Origin: Odobenus rosmarus divergens
Lineage: Eukaryota; Chordata; Mammalia; Carnivora; Odobenidae
Assembly: GCF_000321225.1 (NCBI RefSeq)
Contig: NW_004450382.1
Coordinates: forward strand, 908,675-972,674
Direction of reading: 5' to 3'
DNA: 64,000 nucleotides
Below the pieces are notes generated by a model. The model saw nothing but the letters and a program-made list of their open reading frames with translations, did no database searches and was not told the DNA's origin. A program made the translations under genes and the position numbers. Below are positions 36,901 to 41,689 of this stretch, in pieces; positions within the stretch are counted from its first letter, which is position 1, and the number at the start of each line of letters is the position of its first letter.

Positions 36901-39872
36901 GTGGTGTTCAGAAAGCCCCACCAGACAGAAAGCCTAGACAACCATGAAGCTTACCTTCTTTGTTTCTATTTCTGAGTGATCACAGTTTTTCATTGTCTGT
37001 TGTCTGGGAACTTTTGTTTCTTAGGTTTTGTCTACTTTTCTAGGTCTTTATGGCAAAAGGACAGCTTTGGTGACAATTATTCTATTGTAGCTGTAAGTGG
37101 AAATCCTTCCTATGTCATTTTGACATGTTACCATCATTCATTGAGCATGTCTTTACTTTCTAGCATAATAAAATATTTCAAGCTCATTTTGTACTTTCTC
37201 TGCTCTAGCCCTGAAATCAGCCATTTCTCTAAGAAGCTCCAGTTCCTCTTAGTGAAGGATAGTATTTAGAAACCAAGGTCTAGGCACTCAGACTACCCAT
37301 GGCTACTGGAATATTGCTGCTTCTAGGCACTCTCAGTAAACAGAGCTAGGAATACATGTACCTATATACATGTATGTATTCACACACATATTCATTTGTA
37401 AGTATTTCTTAACATGTAAGTCTTATATGTTATAAAACCACGAGTTTATAATGGTAACTCAAATTCCAGTGCAGTATCTCAGATTCTTTCAGGCCTTCCC
37501 CATTTCCATGTTTGTAAATACTTTCTCCATTAGTTAAAAACTTGGCTCCTGGTATTCTCCCTATAGCTCACCCTTGAACAACATGGTTTTAAACTGTGTG
37601 GGTCCACTTATACATGGATTTTTTTCAATAAATACAATATAGTACTGTAAATGTATCTTCTCTTCCTTATGATTTTCTTAATAACATTTTCTTTTCTGTA
37701 GCTTACTTTATTGTAAGAATATAGTACATAATACATACACAAAATATGTGTTAATTGACTATGTTATTGGTAAGGCTTTTGGTCAACAATGGGCTATCAA
37801 TGGGGTGCCTGGGTGACTCATTCAGGTACGCGTCCAACTCTTGACTTTGGTTCAGGTCATGATCTCCCGGTTGTGAGATTGAGCTCCACACCTAGTGTGG
37901 AGCCTGCTTAAGATTCTCTCTCTCCCTCTGCCCTTCTCTCCCTTCCTCCCTGTCTCTAAAAAAAAAAGCAAACAAAACAATCCCAGTAGGCTATTAGTAG
38001 TCAGGTTTTTGGGGAGTCAAAAGTTTTACATGGATTTTCTTTTTTTTGTTTATTTTTATTTAAATTCAATTAACATACAATGTATTATTGGTTTCAGAGG
38101 TAGAGGTCAGTGATTCAGCAGTCTTATATAATACCCAGTGCTCATTATATCACATGCCCTCCTTAATGTCCATCACCCAGTTACCCAACCCTGTACCCAT
38201 CTCCCGTCCAGCAACCCTCAGTTTGTTTCCTATGCTTAAGAGTCTCTTATGGTTAGTCTCCCTCTCTAATTTCATCTTGTACCACATCTTCTTCTTCTTC
38301 TTTTTTTTTAAGATTAAACCAGCTATTTTTGTGACTATCTCTGTCTTTTAAAATATGAGTATTTGGGGAGCACCCGGGTGGCTCAGTTAAGTGTCTGACT
38401 CTTGATTTCAGCTCAGGTCATGAGATCTAGCCCTGTGTTGGGCAGCGTGCTGGGTGTGGAGCCTGCTTGGGATTCTCTCTCTCCCTCTGTCCCTCCCCCT
38501 GCTCGTGTGCTCTCTCTCTCTCCAAATAAATAAGAGTTTTTTCAGCTATGCCAACTTGTTACAGATTCTGTAATTTCAGATTTCCTTTAAGAAATGTCTG
38601 TTCATGTCTTGTACCCATTTTTTAATTGGGTGATGATAAATGATTATTTTGGTATTGAGTTGTAACAGTCAGTACTTTATATATTTTGGATACCAACCCT
38701 TTTATCAGATATGTCATTTGCAAATATCTTCTCCCAGTCAGTAGGTTATCTTTTAGTTTTGTTGATTGTTTTCTTTGCTGTGCAGAAAGAAGCTTTTTAT
38801 TTTGATGTAATCCCAATAGTTTATTTTTGCTTTTATTTTTTTCTTGCCTCAAGAGACATATCTAGAAAAATGTTGCTACAGCCAATGTCAGAGAAATTGC
38901 TGCCTGTACTCTCTTCTAGGATTTTTATGGTATCAGGTCTCACATTCAGATCCTTATCCATTTTTAGCTTATTTTTGTATATGGTGTAAGGGAGTGGTCC
39001 AGTTTCATTCTTTTGCATGTAGCTGTCCAGTTTTCCCAACACCGTTTGTTGAAATATTGTTTTATAAAGTAACCTTTTAACCTGGAAAGATCATTCTTAC
39101 AAAAATACGTTTCCAACCCTTGGTCTATACTACCTTTCTGAAAATATGTTTCGCAAATTATTGACTCCACTGGATGGTCTTTGAAAAAAAGGATTCCATG
39201 GTCAATAACTTGGCAAGTGTGATAGCAATATCATTCTCTTGGAGATTTATAAGGGTCATTAGCATATTAAAGCCTTTTAAAAGCCCTTCTGTGTATAAGC
39301 TTTTTTCTCCTTGGAGCTTTGTGGGTTTGTGTTGTATGTGTGTATGCATTACCTACATGTATTCCATAGAACAGTTTCACAGAATGCCTTTCTGTATAGG
39401 TTTAGATTATCTCCTGATCATGATTTATAGTTAATTACAGACATGTTTCTCAATTGTTTTCCTCTAAATTCGCTACTTTGTCTGTACCTGCTCAAACATT
39501 CCCTTGAAAATGGCTATATATATTTATATGACTGAACTCTCAGTTTGAAATTTAAATATATAAAAAGAACTAGAGTATTTGATTTCTCAGCAGTTTTCTC
39601 TATTGTCATTTTATGATTCTGCTTTTTTTTTCCCCCCTCTTAACCAGGAAAAGTGGGTTGAAGTTGCCTCAATGAAAGTGCCTAGAGCAGGCATGTGTGT
39701 TGTGGCAGTCAATGGACTTCTGTATGTTTCTGGAGGTCGATCTTCCAGCCATGATTTCTTGGCTCCAGGTACCTTGGACTCAGTTGAAGTTTATAACCCT
39801 CATTCAGATACATGGACAGAAATTGGTAACATGATCACCAGTCGTTGTGAAGGAGGTGTTGCTGTACTATGA
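6304..39872 (+). CDS. IPP: IPP (KLHL27), BTB-BACK-kelch protein, eight coding exons
   Basis: Joined coding segments: 6304-6595, 10700-11131, 19748-19903, 21137-21304, 26441-26578, 27134-27256, 30391-30611, 39648-39872. They total 1755 bases, that is 584 codons and a TGA, with every junction on GT-AG and no frame error. Residues about 27-133 form the BTB domain, about 138-240 the BACK domain and about 290-584 six kelch repeats with paired glycines (YAVGG, YAIGG, YALGG, YVIGG, YSVGG, YVSGG) and the downstream W. The length equals my memory of human IPP. Family members bind actin or serve as substrate adaptors for cullin-3 ubiquitin ligases; IPP itself is reported as actin-associated and was named after a mouse transcript driven by an intracisternal A-particle LTR. 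No such LTR lies at the promoter here. The gene is convergent with TMEM69. Coding sequence looks intact and expressed from a CpG promoter. Confidence 0.97.
6630..7170 (+). mobile_element. old L1 3' UTR fragment
   Basis: Diverged L1M sequence in intron 2: TGACCCAGTATTCCTTTTCT, then ATTGTAACATTATTTATAAC, then AATAAATTATGGCACGTGTA, the usual order near the L1 ORF2 end and 3' UTR. Confidence 0.6.
7471..7666 (-). repeat. CAN-SINE
   Basis: Full-length, in IPP intron 2, flanked by GTGGGAGATA on both sides. Confidence 0.94.
7680..8640. other. intron 2 sequence without recognised repeats
   Basis: I see no SINE, L1 or LTR here. The only item of note is the minus-strand reading frame 7988-8359, listed separately. 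Confidence 0.5.
7988..8359 (-). CDS. uncharacterised hydrophobic ORF, 123 codons (doubtful gene)
   Basis: Intact frame antisense in IPP intron 2, in non-repeat DNA, starting [14 protein letters not shown]. At least two strongly hydrophobic stretches could be membrane segments: one around residues 28-52 ([14 protein letters not shown]) and one around 58-84 ([17 protein letters not shown]). The ATG has A at -3. About 140 bases upstream lies a TATA-like CTTAAAAAG (minus strand, near 8499-8507). I recognise no family. AT-rich DNA readily yields hydrophobic frames of this length by chance, so the default reading is non-coding; it is listed because it escapes explanation by repeats. Confidence 0.15.
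   Translation of the reverse strand: MKPPYHPWNAYYEFTSVEKETILLSHLVSFTCSQILFLIVIPIIALSVNILERYFSQICSIAFISLGLPLFIYLMAVLITNIVIVPGTSFTKYLLLLPLDKRQNKHLAAFLLFLHSSTLIPLD
8649..8827 (-). repeat. CAN-SINE
   Basis: Slightly short copy of the ACTCTGGGATCATGACC type, ending GAGCCACCCAGGTGCCCC. It abuts an older short SINE on its right. Confidence 0.92.
8828..8928 (-). repeat. short tRNA-Lys SINE (SINEC2-like)
   Basis: A head-only type: AAGCTCTACGCCCCATATGG, GGCTTGAACTCAGAACCCC, AAGAGTCACATGCTG, GACTGAGCCAGC. It lacks the CT-rich body of the longer CAN-SINEs. Confidence 0.8.
9045..9168 (+). repeat. MIR fragment
   Basis: CTCATATTCCTTAGTTGCAA followed by AGTGGGGATAACA and TTGAATGAGATAAATTTTCA matches the 3' half of MIR. 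Confidence 0.65.
9168..9462. other. intron 2, nothing recognised
   Basis: Single-copy-looking sequence containing a short near-duplicate of TTCAA(C/T)TAAGTCTT around a T-run at 9297-9335. Confidence 0.4.
9465..9669 (-). repeat. CAN-SINE
   Basis: Young subtype with CCCGGGACTCCAGGATCATG. The target GGCCATTAATT is duplicated at both ends. Confidence 0.94.
10160..10535 (+). repeat. MIR split by a SINE
   Basis: The left part (to 10250) carries GCATGGACTTTGATGTCAG and TGACTTGGAGATAAGTTATT. The right part (from about 10388) carries TAACACCTCTTTGGGGTTGT and AGTGTTCCATAAATGTTAAG. The SINE at 10252-10385 interrupts the pair. Confidence 0.7.
10252..10385 (+). repeat. CAN-SINE, older and short
   Basis: GGGCACTTGGGTGGCTCAG start and GGGTGTGGAGTCTACTTAAA end. 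The MIR sequence AAACTTTCTA-TTCT is duplicated around it. Confidence 0.85.
10700..11131 (+). other. IPP: IPP coding exon 2 (BTB end and BACK domain)
   Basis: Acceptor ATTCCCTAG before 10700 and donor ATAGAAG|GTAATT after 11131. It encodes residues 98-241. [20 protein letters not shown] marks the BTB-BACK boundary, and [11 protein letters not shown] near the end is a BACK hallmark. Confidence 0.96.
11132..11720. other. intron 3, left part, nothing recognised
   Basis: AT-rich intronic DNA with no repeat I can name; ends in a short AT-rich stretch near 11640-11730. Confidence 0.4.
11722..11823 (-). repeat. short tRNA-Lys SINE (SINEC2-like)
   Basis: AAGCACTCTACACCCAATGT, GGGGCTTGAACCCACAACCC, AAGAGTCACATGCCCC, GACTGAGCCAGC. 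Confidence 0.82.
12080..12938 (-). mobile_element. Tigger-like DNA transposon, non-autonomous
   Basis: TTATTCACAATAGTTATGTT through AACACTGAATTGGCAAATAC at the left and AATAATGAAGACTGACTGTA at the right resemble the terminal portions of a Tigger-group element. No transposase frame is left. A SINE (12664-12871) interrupts it. Exact family name uncertain. Confidence 0.5.
12664..12871 (-). repeat. CAN-SINE
   Basis: Near-consensus copy with a long ATTT-rich tail, flanked by ACAAGTGCATTTTA on both sides; sits inside the Tigger-like element. Confidence 0.95.
12940..14005. other. intron 3, nothing firm
   Basis: No SINE. A truncated T-run/AAGATTTTAATAT at 13250-13276 may be a SINE tail. A GATGGATG-type simple repeat lies at 13678-13715. 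Confidence 0.4.
14007..14203 (-). repeat. CAN-SINE
   Basis: Full-length, flanked by TTGTGTTTCAATTTTA. Confidence 0.94.
14397..14571 (-). repeat. CAN-SINE, internally short
   Basis: Flanked by GTTTTTCAGTCTTTTT. About 20 bases of the CT-rich body are missing (GGGGGAGTGGCAGAGCAGGG). Confidence 0.94.
14645..14843 (-). repeat. CAN-SINE
   Basis: Full-length, ending GAGCCACCCAGGTGCC, only 75 bases right of the preceding copy. Confidence 0.94.
14985..15300 (-). repeat. short tRNA-Lys SINE split by a younger CAN-SINE
   Basis: Left piece: T-run with AAGATTTTTAAAA before 15010. Right piece: AGTAATCTCTACACCCAACA through GAGCCAGCCAGGCACCCC to about 15299. The pair is flanked by TGGATGGGCATAATA at 14966 and 15301. 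Confidence 0.8.
15012..15210 (+). repeat. CAN-SINE nested in an older SINE
   Basis: TTGGGTGGCTCAGTCAGTTA at the start, about 20 A residues at the end; contains a partly repeated CTGCTTTGGGCTCCAGCC segment. Confidence 0.9.
15319..15552 (-). repeat. CAN-SINE, old and expanded
   Basis: TTTAAGGTTTTATTTATTTA tail, long GA-rich body, GACTGAGCCCCCACTC at the head. Its right flank lacks a copy of the left target sequence. Confidence 0.85.
15558..15716 (-). repeat. MIR
   Basis: TTTTACAGATGAGGAAACTG, then AGAGATTGGGTAGTTTGTCC, then GACTTGAACCCAGGTTTCTC is the reverse complement of the MIR core. Confidence 0.88.
15960..16082 (-). repeat. CAN-SINE head without its own A tail
   Basis: GAGATCATGACCTGAGGTGA and GACTGAGCCACCTAGGTGCCC are clear; the sequence leaves the SINE consensus near 15960 instead of ending in an A-rich tail. 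Confidence 0.75.
16102..16336 (-). repeat. CAN-SINE with long ATTT tail
   Basis: The tail is (ATTT)n across 16110-16150 followed by a GCGCGTGCGCGCACAC run. The head ends GAGCTACCCAGACCTCCC. GGGCATAATATT copies flank it at 16084 and 16348. Confidence 0.88.
16539..16703 (-). mobile_element. L1 3' end (carnivore-type), 5' truncated
   Basis: AAATTCCAGTTAGTTAACAT, then CAGGTGTACAATATAGATTC, then CCTAGTGCTCATCACTACAA is the reverse complement of a carnivore L1 3' UTR. The target TAGCACCCAGATGTACTTTT is duplicated at 16519 and 16704. Confidence 0.85.
16724..16937 (-). repeat. CAN-SINE, older
   Basis: GAGAACGGGGGTGGGGGAGG body and GAGCCACTCAGGTGCTCC head. It shares the target copy CCCAGATGTRCTTTT with the adjoining L1. 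Confidence 0.9.
17125..17320 (-). repeat. CAN-SINE
   Basis: Full-length, flanked by TATTTATTTTTATTC. Confidence 0.94.
17478..17678 (-). repeat. CAN-SINE
   Basis: Older copy with CACGATATCATGACC, flanked by AGTCTTCATC. Confidence 0.92.
17810..17996 (-). repeat. CAN-SINE
   Basis: Full-length; short duplicated target TGATTTTTC. Confidence 0.92.
18108..18246 (-). repeat. short tRNA-Lys SINE (SINEC2-like)
   Basis: TAGGTTCCACACCAAGTGTG, GGGCTTGAACTCATAACTCT, AAGAGTCACATGCTCTACC. Confidence 0.8.
18250..19195. other. intron 3, no repeat recognised
   Basis: The longest stretch of intron 3 that looks single-copy. No splice-bounded frame was found in it. Confidence 0.4.
19199..19397 (-). repeat. CAN-SINE
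   Basis: Near-consensus young copy flanked by TATCTTTTTGTTAT. Confidence 0.95.
19748..19903 (+). other. IPP: IPP coding exon 3 (BACK to kelch linker)
   Basis: Acceptor TTGCTTTAG before 19748; donor GCAGTAG|GTGAGA after 19903. It encodes residues 242-293: [18 protein letters not shown], a basic stretch [15 protein letters not shown] and the start of the first kelch repeat. The intron falls within the first glycine codon of the GG pair. Confidence 0.95.
19904..20585. other. intron 4, left part, nothing recognised
   Basis: AT-rich (many TATGTA/ATATAT words near 20390-20530); no named repeat. Confidence 0.4.
20588..20794 (-). repeat. CAN-SINE
   Basis: CCCTGGGACTCCAGGATCATG-type young copy; target TCAACTATTTTT duplicated. 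Confidence 0.95.
21137..21304 (+). other. IPP: IPP coding exon 4 (kelch 1)
   Basis: Acceptor TCATTCAG before 21137; donor ATTGGAG|GTAATA after 21304. It encodes residues 294-349, with [16 protein letters not shown] and [11 protein letters not shown], one full kelch blade unit. Confidence 0.96.
21305..21965. other. intron 5, left part, nothing recognised
   Basis: Includes TACTGTGGGGTATACATAGA-AATAAATATTTAATGAATAA, which hints at an old MIR/L2 3' end, but too little remains to call it. Confidence 0.35.
21970..22155 (-). repeat. CAN-SINE, old
   Basis: GAGAATCTCAAGCAGACTCA, GAGATCACGACCTGAACAAC, ACCACCTGGGCACCTC: diverged, head degraded. Confidence 0.8.
22176..22376 (+). repeat. CAN-SINE, near consensus
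   Basis: GGGGCGCCTGGGTGGCTCAG start, ending in about 15 A residues; flanked by GAAAATG(T/C)TATTACTATTTT. One of the best preserved copies. Confidence 0.96.
22503..22685 (+). repeat. CAN-SINE, older subtype
   Basis: GAGGCAACTGGGTGGCTCAG start and the CATGATCTCGGGGTTGTGAG core of the older subtype; CAGTTCATTAA duplicated. Confidence 0.92.
22988..23092 (-). repeat. short tRNA-Lys SINE (SINEC2-like)
   Basis: AAGTAGGCTCCACATCCAAT, GGGGCTTAACCTCATGACC, CACATGCTCTACTAACTAAG. Confidence 0.8.
23311..23525 (+). repeat. CAN-SINE
   Basis: AGGGTCACCTGGGTGGCTCA start, CCCAGGGCCCTGGGATCGAG core, AAATGAATAAATAAAATC end. Confidence 0.94.
23528..23884 (-). mobile_element. old L1 fragment split by a SINE
   Basis: TTAAGATATAATTCACATAC, GTGGTTTTTTAGCATATTCA, GTTGTACAACCATTACCACT is a well-known L1M segment. 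It resumes after the SINE with ACATTTTTATCACTAC. Confidence 0.65.
23651..23854 (-). repeat. CAN-SINE nested in L1
   Basis: AATTCCAG(A/G)ACATTTTT duplicated on both sides; CCCTGGGACCATGACC core. Confidence 0.94.
24139..24312 (-). repeat. CAN-SINE with internal deletion
   Basis: Full ends, but GGGATCATGATGACTGAGCC shows that about 25 bases between the B-box region and the head are lost. TTTCATTTTAT duplicated. Confidence 0.92.
24330..24870 (-). mobile_element. L1 fragment (antisense), left part
   Basis: AAATCCTTCCCTACTCCAAA, CAATCCACCTGGAATTGAGT, AAGCTTTTGTTTCCCTATTG, ATTCTGGGCCCTATGTACTT is reverse-oriented L1 ORF2 sequence. It appears to resume at 25618 after inserted L1 3' ends. Confidence 0.75.
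24880..25318 (+). mobile_element. L1 3' end inserted in an L1
   Basis: ATGACAATGGAATACTAGTC, GCAATGACATGGATGGAACC, ATGATCTCACACATATGTGG, ACATTAAGGGGGCACGTGAT, GAGCACTGGGTATTATATAA: ORF2 end plus 3' UTR of a carnivore-type L1 with an A-rich end. Confidence 0.85.
25330..25617 (+). mobile_element. old L1 3' UTR fragment
   Basis: TGATTCCACTTATGTGAGGT, CTTAGAATAGTCAAAATCAT, GGTGGTTGTCTGGGGCTGGG, then AAAAATGGTTAAGATGGTAA. Confidence 0.75.
25618..25840 (-). mobile_element. L1 fragment (antisense), right part
   Basis: AATCTATAAATCAGTTTGGG, TCATGAACATGATATATCTC, CATTTACTTAGATATTCCTT continue the L1 left at 24870. Confidence 0.7.
25842..26022 (+). repeat. CAN-SINE
   Basis: GGGTGCCTGGGTGGCTCAGT start, GATCCTGGAGTGCCAGGATC core; AAAATTCTTTTTTA duplicated. 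Confidence 0.95.
26030..26440. other. intron 5, right end, nothing recognised
   Basis: Ends in the polypyrimidine tract and TTTAACTCAG acceptor of the next exon. Confidence 0.45.
26441..26578 (+). other. IPP: IPP coding exon 5 (kelch 2)
   Basis: Acceptor TTTAACTCAG before 26441; donor GCTTTGG|GTAATT after 26578. It encodes residues 350-395, including [15 protein letters not shown] and CYGAIYALG. Confidence 0.96.
26579..27133 (+). other. IPP: IPP intron 6
   Basis: The shortest coding intron (555 bases) and the only one without a transposon I can identify. It ends TTTGGTTACAG. Confidence 0.6.
27134..27256 (+). other. IPP: IPP coding exon 6 (kelch 3)
   Basis: Acceptor GGTTACAG before 27134; donor ATGCAAG|GTAATT after 27256. 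It encodes residues 396-436, including [19 protein letters not shown]. Confidence 0.96.
27285..27473 (-). repeat. CAN-SINE, older
   Basis: TTATTTTATTTGTTTATC tail, CATGGAGCCCAACATAGGGC, GACTGAGTCACCCAGGTGCCC head. It starts only about 30 bases after the exon donor. Confidence 0.9.
27519..27701 (+). repeat. CAN-SINE
   Basis: GGGGGCACCTGGGTGGCTCA start, ATCCTGGAGTCCCGGGATCG core; AACTAAGCTTG/ACCAAACTTG flanks. Confidence 0.95.
27702..28400. other. intron 7, nothing recognised
   Basis: AT-rich DNA without named repeats. Confidence 0.4.
28410..29395 (+). mobile_element. old retroelement repeat, family not assigned (copy 1)
   Basis: GGTTCAATTAATTTGCTAGG, TTTTTATGGAGGCTTCACTA, GGTCATTGGTGATTGATTCA, CCCCAGAGGTCAGGGGCTGA recur in the same order in the copy at 36122-36680. 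It looks like an old LTR or LINE-derived repeat; I cannot name it. A SINE splits its right end (29188-29363). Strand is arbitrary. Confidence 0.55.
29188..29363 (-). repeat. CAN-SINE
   Basis: GAACATGAGCAGGGGGAGGG body; head GAGCCACCCAGGTGCCCC; a (TA)n run at 29168-29181 adjoins the tail side. Confidence 0.92.
29405..29585 (-). repeat. MIR
   Basis: CCCCTTTATTTATAGATGAG, AGGAAGGTTGTAAATTGTCT, CTGAATCTAGAACCCAAGTT resemble reverse-complemented MIR. Confidence 0.65.
29978..30172 (-). repeat. CAN-SINE, older
   Basis: GAAGATGTATTTATTTATTT tail, GAGATCATGACCTGAGCCAA, head degraded to GAACTACCGGGCACCC; AAATG(T)CAC repeated at the flanks. Confidence 0.9.
30391..30611 (+). other. IPP: IPP coding exon 7 (kelch 4-5)
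   Basis: Acceptor CTGTTTCCAG before 30391; donor GAAGAG|GTAGGT after 30611. It encodes residues 437-510: [34 protein letters not shown] and [20 protein letters not shown]. This is the only coding-region junction in phase 0 at its 3' end. Confidence 0.96.
30880..31077 (-). repeat. CAN-SINE nested in L1
   Basis: (ATTT)n-rich tail at 30882-30915, GACGCAGCAAGAGAGGGAAC; TTAAATGATT duplicated; about 20 bases before the B-box region are deleted (GCGGGAATATGACC). Confidence 0.94.
31618..32382 (+). mobile_element. probable ERV1-type solo LTR
   Basis: A roughly 570-base unit (SINE excluded) interrupts the L1. It has LTR-like regulatory order in plus orientation: CTTGATTATTTTAAATAAAA near the left, TATAAAA at 32211, ATAAAAC (poly(A)-signal-like) at 32275, then TGTTAATCTGTCTGATGTAA as in many gammaretrovirus-like LTR ends. 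No internal viral coding sequence adjoins it. Exact ends and subfamily are unresolved. Confidence 0.55.
31688..31877 (-). repeat. CAN-SINE inside the LTR
   Basis: GGCAT(C/A)TTGATTATTTTA duplicated on both sides; CACAGGAAACTGAGATCATG core. Confidence 0.92.
33050..33238 (-). repeat. CAN-SINE
   Basis: AAAGATTATTTATTTATTTA tail; head GAGCCACCCAGGGACCCC. First of three SINEs in a row. Confidence 0.93.
33264..33448 (-). repeat. CAN-SINE
   Basis: Near-consensus; lacks part of the GACACAGC motif in its 3' body; head GAGCCACCCAGGCGCCCC. Confidence 0.94.
33478..33669 (-). repeat. CAN-SINE
   Basis: GACAGACACGCAGCGAGAGA body; head mutated to GAGCCACCCAACTGCCCC. Confidence 0.93.
33737..33930 (-). repeat. 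CAN-SINE
   Basis: GCAAAAGAGTGCACAAGCAG body, CGGGAGCTGAAGGCAG with a small deletion, head GAGCCACCCAGGCGTCC. Confidence 0.93.
34074..34258 (-). repeat. CAN-SINE
   Basis: TTAAATATTTACTTGTCAGA tail; head GAGCCACCCAGGCATTCC. Confidence 0.93.
34632..34985 (-). mobile_element. L1 fragment with nested L1 3' end
   Basis: TTACAGCTTCATTGAGGTAT, TTAAGGTGTATAATGTGATG and CAAGCTAATTAACATATTCA are followed, after a short L1 3'-end piece at 34800-34872 (TTCCAGTGTAGTTAAACATA), by GGTATACGATATAGTATTAT. Confidence 0.65.
35850..36049 (-). repeat. CAN-SINE
   Basis: AAGAG(C/T)TCAGTTT duplicated on both sides; ACTCTGGGATCATGACC core. Confidence 0.95.
36122..36680 (+). mobile_element. old retroelement repeat, family not assigned (copy 2)
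   Basis: GGGTTCCCATAATCCTTTCC, TTTTATGGAGGCTTCATCAT, GATAGGGGGTGGGGCTAAAA and AAGACACTTCCATCATCCAG parallel copy 1 at 28410-29395 in the same orientation. Confidence 0.55.
36680..37560. other. intron 8, nothing recognised
   Basis: The longest open frame here (from 36586, 129 codons) begins inside the preceding repeat and has no splice signals. Confidence 0.4.
37565..38037 (+). mobile_element. Tigger/MER2-like DNA transposon, split by a SINE
   Basis: CTTGAACAACATGGTTTTAA, CTGTGTGGGTCCACTTATAC, TTTATTGTAAGAATATAGTA and, after the SINE, TAGGCTATTAGTAGTCAGGT with GGGGAGTCAAAAGTTTTACA. I recall this as a Tigger-group non-autonomous element; family name uncertain, strand arbitrary. Confidence 0.45.
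37803..37978 (+). repeat. CAN-SINE, older subtype
   Basis: GGGGTGCCTGGGTGACTCAT start, TGATCTCCCGGTTGTGAGAT core; AATGGGCTATCAA / AGTAGGCTATTAG flanks belong to the host element. Confidence 0.9.
38040..38290 (-). mobile_element. L1 3' end (carnivore-type), 5' truncated
   Basis: AAATTCAATTAACATACAAT, ATACCCAGTGCTCATTATAT, CCTCAGTTTGTTTCCTATGC, AGTCTCTTATGGTTAGTCTC. Related to the copy at 24880 on the other strand. Confidence 0.85.
38366..38537 (+). repeat. CAN-SINE, older subtype
   Basis: GGGGAGCACCCGGGTGGCTC start; part of the B-box region is deleted (CAGGTCATGAGATCTAGCCC); ends CAAATAAATAAGAG. Confidence 0.9.
38580..39170 (-). mobile_element. L1 ORF2 C-terminal remnant
   Basis: Minus-strand frames read like the ORF2 end: [42 protein letters not shown]. 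Frames are shifted and contain stops. Confidence 0.8.
39171..39647. other. intron 8, right end
   Basis: No named repeat. It ends in a long pyrimidine tract (T8, C6) and TTAACCAG, the acceptor of the last IPP exon. Confidence 0.5.
39648..39872 (+). other. IPP: IPP last coding exon (kelch 5-6)
   Basis: Acceptor CTCTTAACCAG before 39648. It encodes residues 511-584, [16 protein letters not shown] through GGVAVL and a TGA stop at 39870-39872. The last kelch unit carries [10 protein letters not shown] and DTWTEIGNM. Confidence 0.96.
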
Positions 39873-40063
39873 AATATAAAGCATAAGGGAGCACAAGAAA
39901 CATTTTTGAAAATATAGGATCTGACTCTTTGCAAATCACACATGTCTTTGGTGATAGGATCCTCTGATTCTATTGACTTTTCCATGTATTTGGTAGATAA
40001 ATGACTAAAGAATGATTTTTCTAAGAATTTGTGTAGGGAGAGATATGGAATATATCCTAAATT

Positions 40064-40069
40064 AATAAA
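40064..40069 (+). terminator. candidate proximal poly(A) signal of IPP
   Basis: AATAAA 192 bases after the stop codon. Confidence 0.4.
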
Positions 40070-40916
40070 GAACTCACACAGATTTGCCAAGCTTACCAAT
40101 AGGAATGCTGTTTATGCTCTAGAATTCTCCTCTTAGGGGTAGAGTCCTATTTGTAAAAATGATTTGCTAGAAGCTTCTTGGCAAATAGCCCCATTAGCTG
40201 CTTCTCCAGTGTCAGCCAAGCTGTAACATGACCCTTATGTGATGTAAGAATATCAATGAGACAGTTTAAAGATGTCTGTACATTCATGATTCAATCTGTG
40301 GCACAATTTTTCATGGCCACGGTTGAACCTACAGAGAAAGCCAGTGAAACAACTCCCTACTTTTATTTGTTGCCAGGAGTTTTCACTAGCCCCAAACTTT
40401 TTATTGGCAGCAGATACACTGGGAGGGACATGTGGGAAATATCTAGCTGTCTCTATAGATGTTTATATAGATAGATAAGTTTTTGCCTGTTAATAACAGG
40501 ATTAAAAAAGCTTTTGCTCTCTTATGTTTTTTTGTCTAAATGCTGAAAATGCAAGTGAGGAATTACTGGAGGTTCTTAGTGACAGTCCTTTAGTGCAATT
40601 GGATGATACAATGGATGACAGAGCCCAGTGAGAGATAGGTACCTCTTAAGTTTCTTTCCTATTTTCTAAATAGTTATCAAAAATATCTGCTTGGCTTTGG
40701 GAAGAGGGAATTTTATTAGACTATCAAGCTTTGTGAAGCTTACTTGTACGTGGGCAATCCTAAGTATGAACTTAGTACAAAGCCTACTGTCTGGTTTGGA
40801 GAAGGTGGAATTGTAGGTACCTATGAAGCTTTTTATAGACATTGACAAAAGCGTTAAGGTGAAAGGCCTCTGATCCAAAACTGTGTCTCAAAACTTTTCA
40901 TTTTTCCCAAGAAACA

Positions 40917-41117
40917 TTTTTTTTTAAAGATTTTATTTATTTATTTGACAGAGAGAGACAGAGAGAGAGGGAACCCAAGCAAGGGGAGTGGGAGAGGAAG
41001 AGGGAGAAGCACACTTCCCACGGAGCAGGGAGCCCGATGTGGGGCTCGATCCCAGGACCCCAGAATCATGACCCGAGCTGAAGGCAGATGCTCAATGACT
41101 GAGCCACCCAGGTACTC
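40917..41117 (-). repeat. CAN-SINE downstream of IPP stop
   Basis: GGGAACCCAAGCAAGGGGAG body, CCCCAGAATCATGACCCGAG core; GA(A/G)GAACATT flanks. Confidence 0.93.
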
Positions 41118-41316
41118 CCCCCCGCACCCCGAGGAACATTCTAAAGAATTGTTCTCTGTCTGGTTCTGAGAGGAACATTCTTTGTGTACGTGATCATCAC
41201 TTTTAGTTATTTCTACCAGTCGCTTGGAGCCATACATATATTAAAGGTCTTACATACATTTAGGTTTATCTAATGATTCCAGGATTTGATTTGTATATTC
41301 CTAATTTCCCCTTTTC

Positions 41317-41408
41317 CTTTTTTTTTTTTGACTTTATTTTTAAACAATCTCTACACCCAGTGTAGGGCTTGAACTCAACCCTGAGATCAAGAGCCAGCAA
41401 GGCACCTG
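41317..41408 (-). repeat. short tRNA-Lys SINE (SINEC2-like)
   Basis: AATCTCTACACCCAGTGTAG, GGCTTGAACTCAACCCTGAG; the head is internally deleted (AAGAGCCAGCAAGGCACC). Confidence 0.8.
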
Positions 41409-41486
41409 ATTTCTCCCTTTCTTTAAGTCCTTCAGTGTATTATTACAGTGTATCAGCAGCTTATTTAGATAGAAAATCTCCGTTGG

Positions 41487-41686
41487 GGGTGCCTGGTTGG
41501 CTCAGCTGGTTAAGCCACTGCCTTCGGCTCAGGTCATGATCCTGGAGTCCCGGGATCGAGTCCCACATCGGGTTCCCTGCTTAGCAGGGAGCCTGCTTCT
41601 CCCTCTGTCCCTCCCCCCTCTTGTGCTCAATCTCTCTCTCTCTCATTCTCTCTCTCAAATAAATAAATAAAATCTTAAAATAAAAA
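41487..41686 (+). repeat. CAN-SINE
   Basis: GGGGGTGCCTGGTTGGCTCA start, CCTGGAGTCCCGGGATCGAG core; AAAATCT(C/T)(C/T)GTTGG duplicated. Confidence 0.95.
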
Positions 41687-41689
41687 ATC

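Noticed and set aside
36586..36975. 129-codon frame in IPP intron 8
   Set aside because: Starts in an old repeat shared with 28.4-29.4 kb and has no exon signals.
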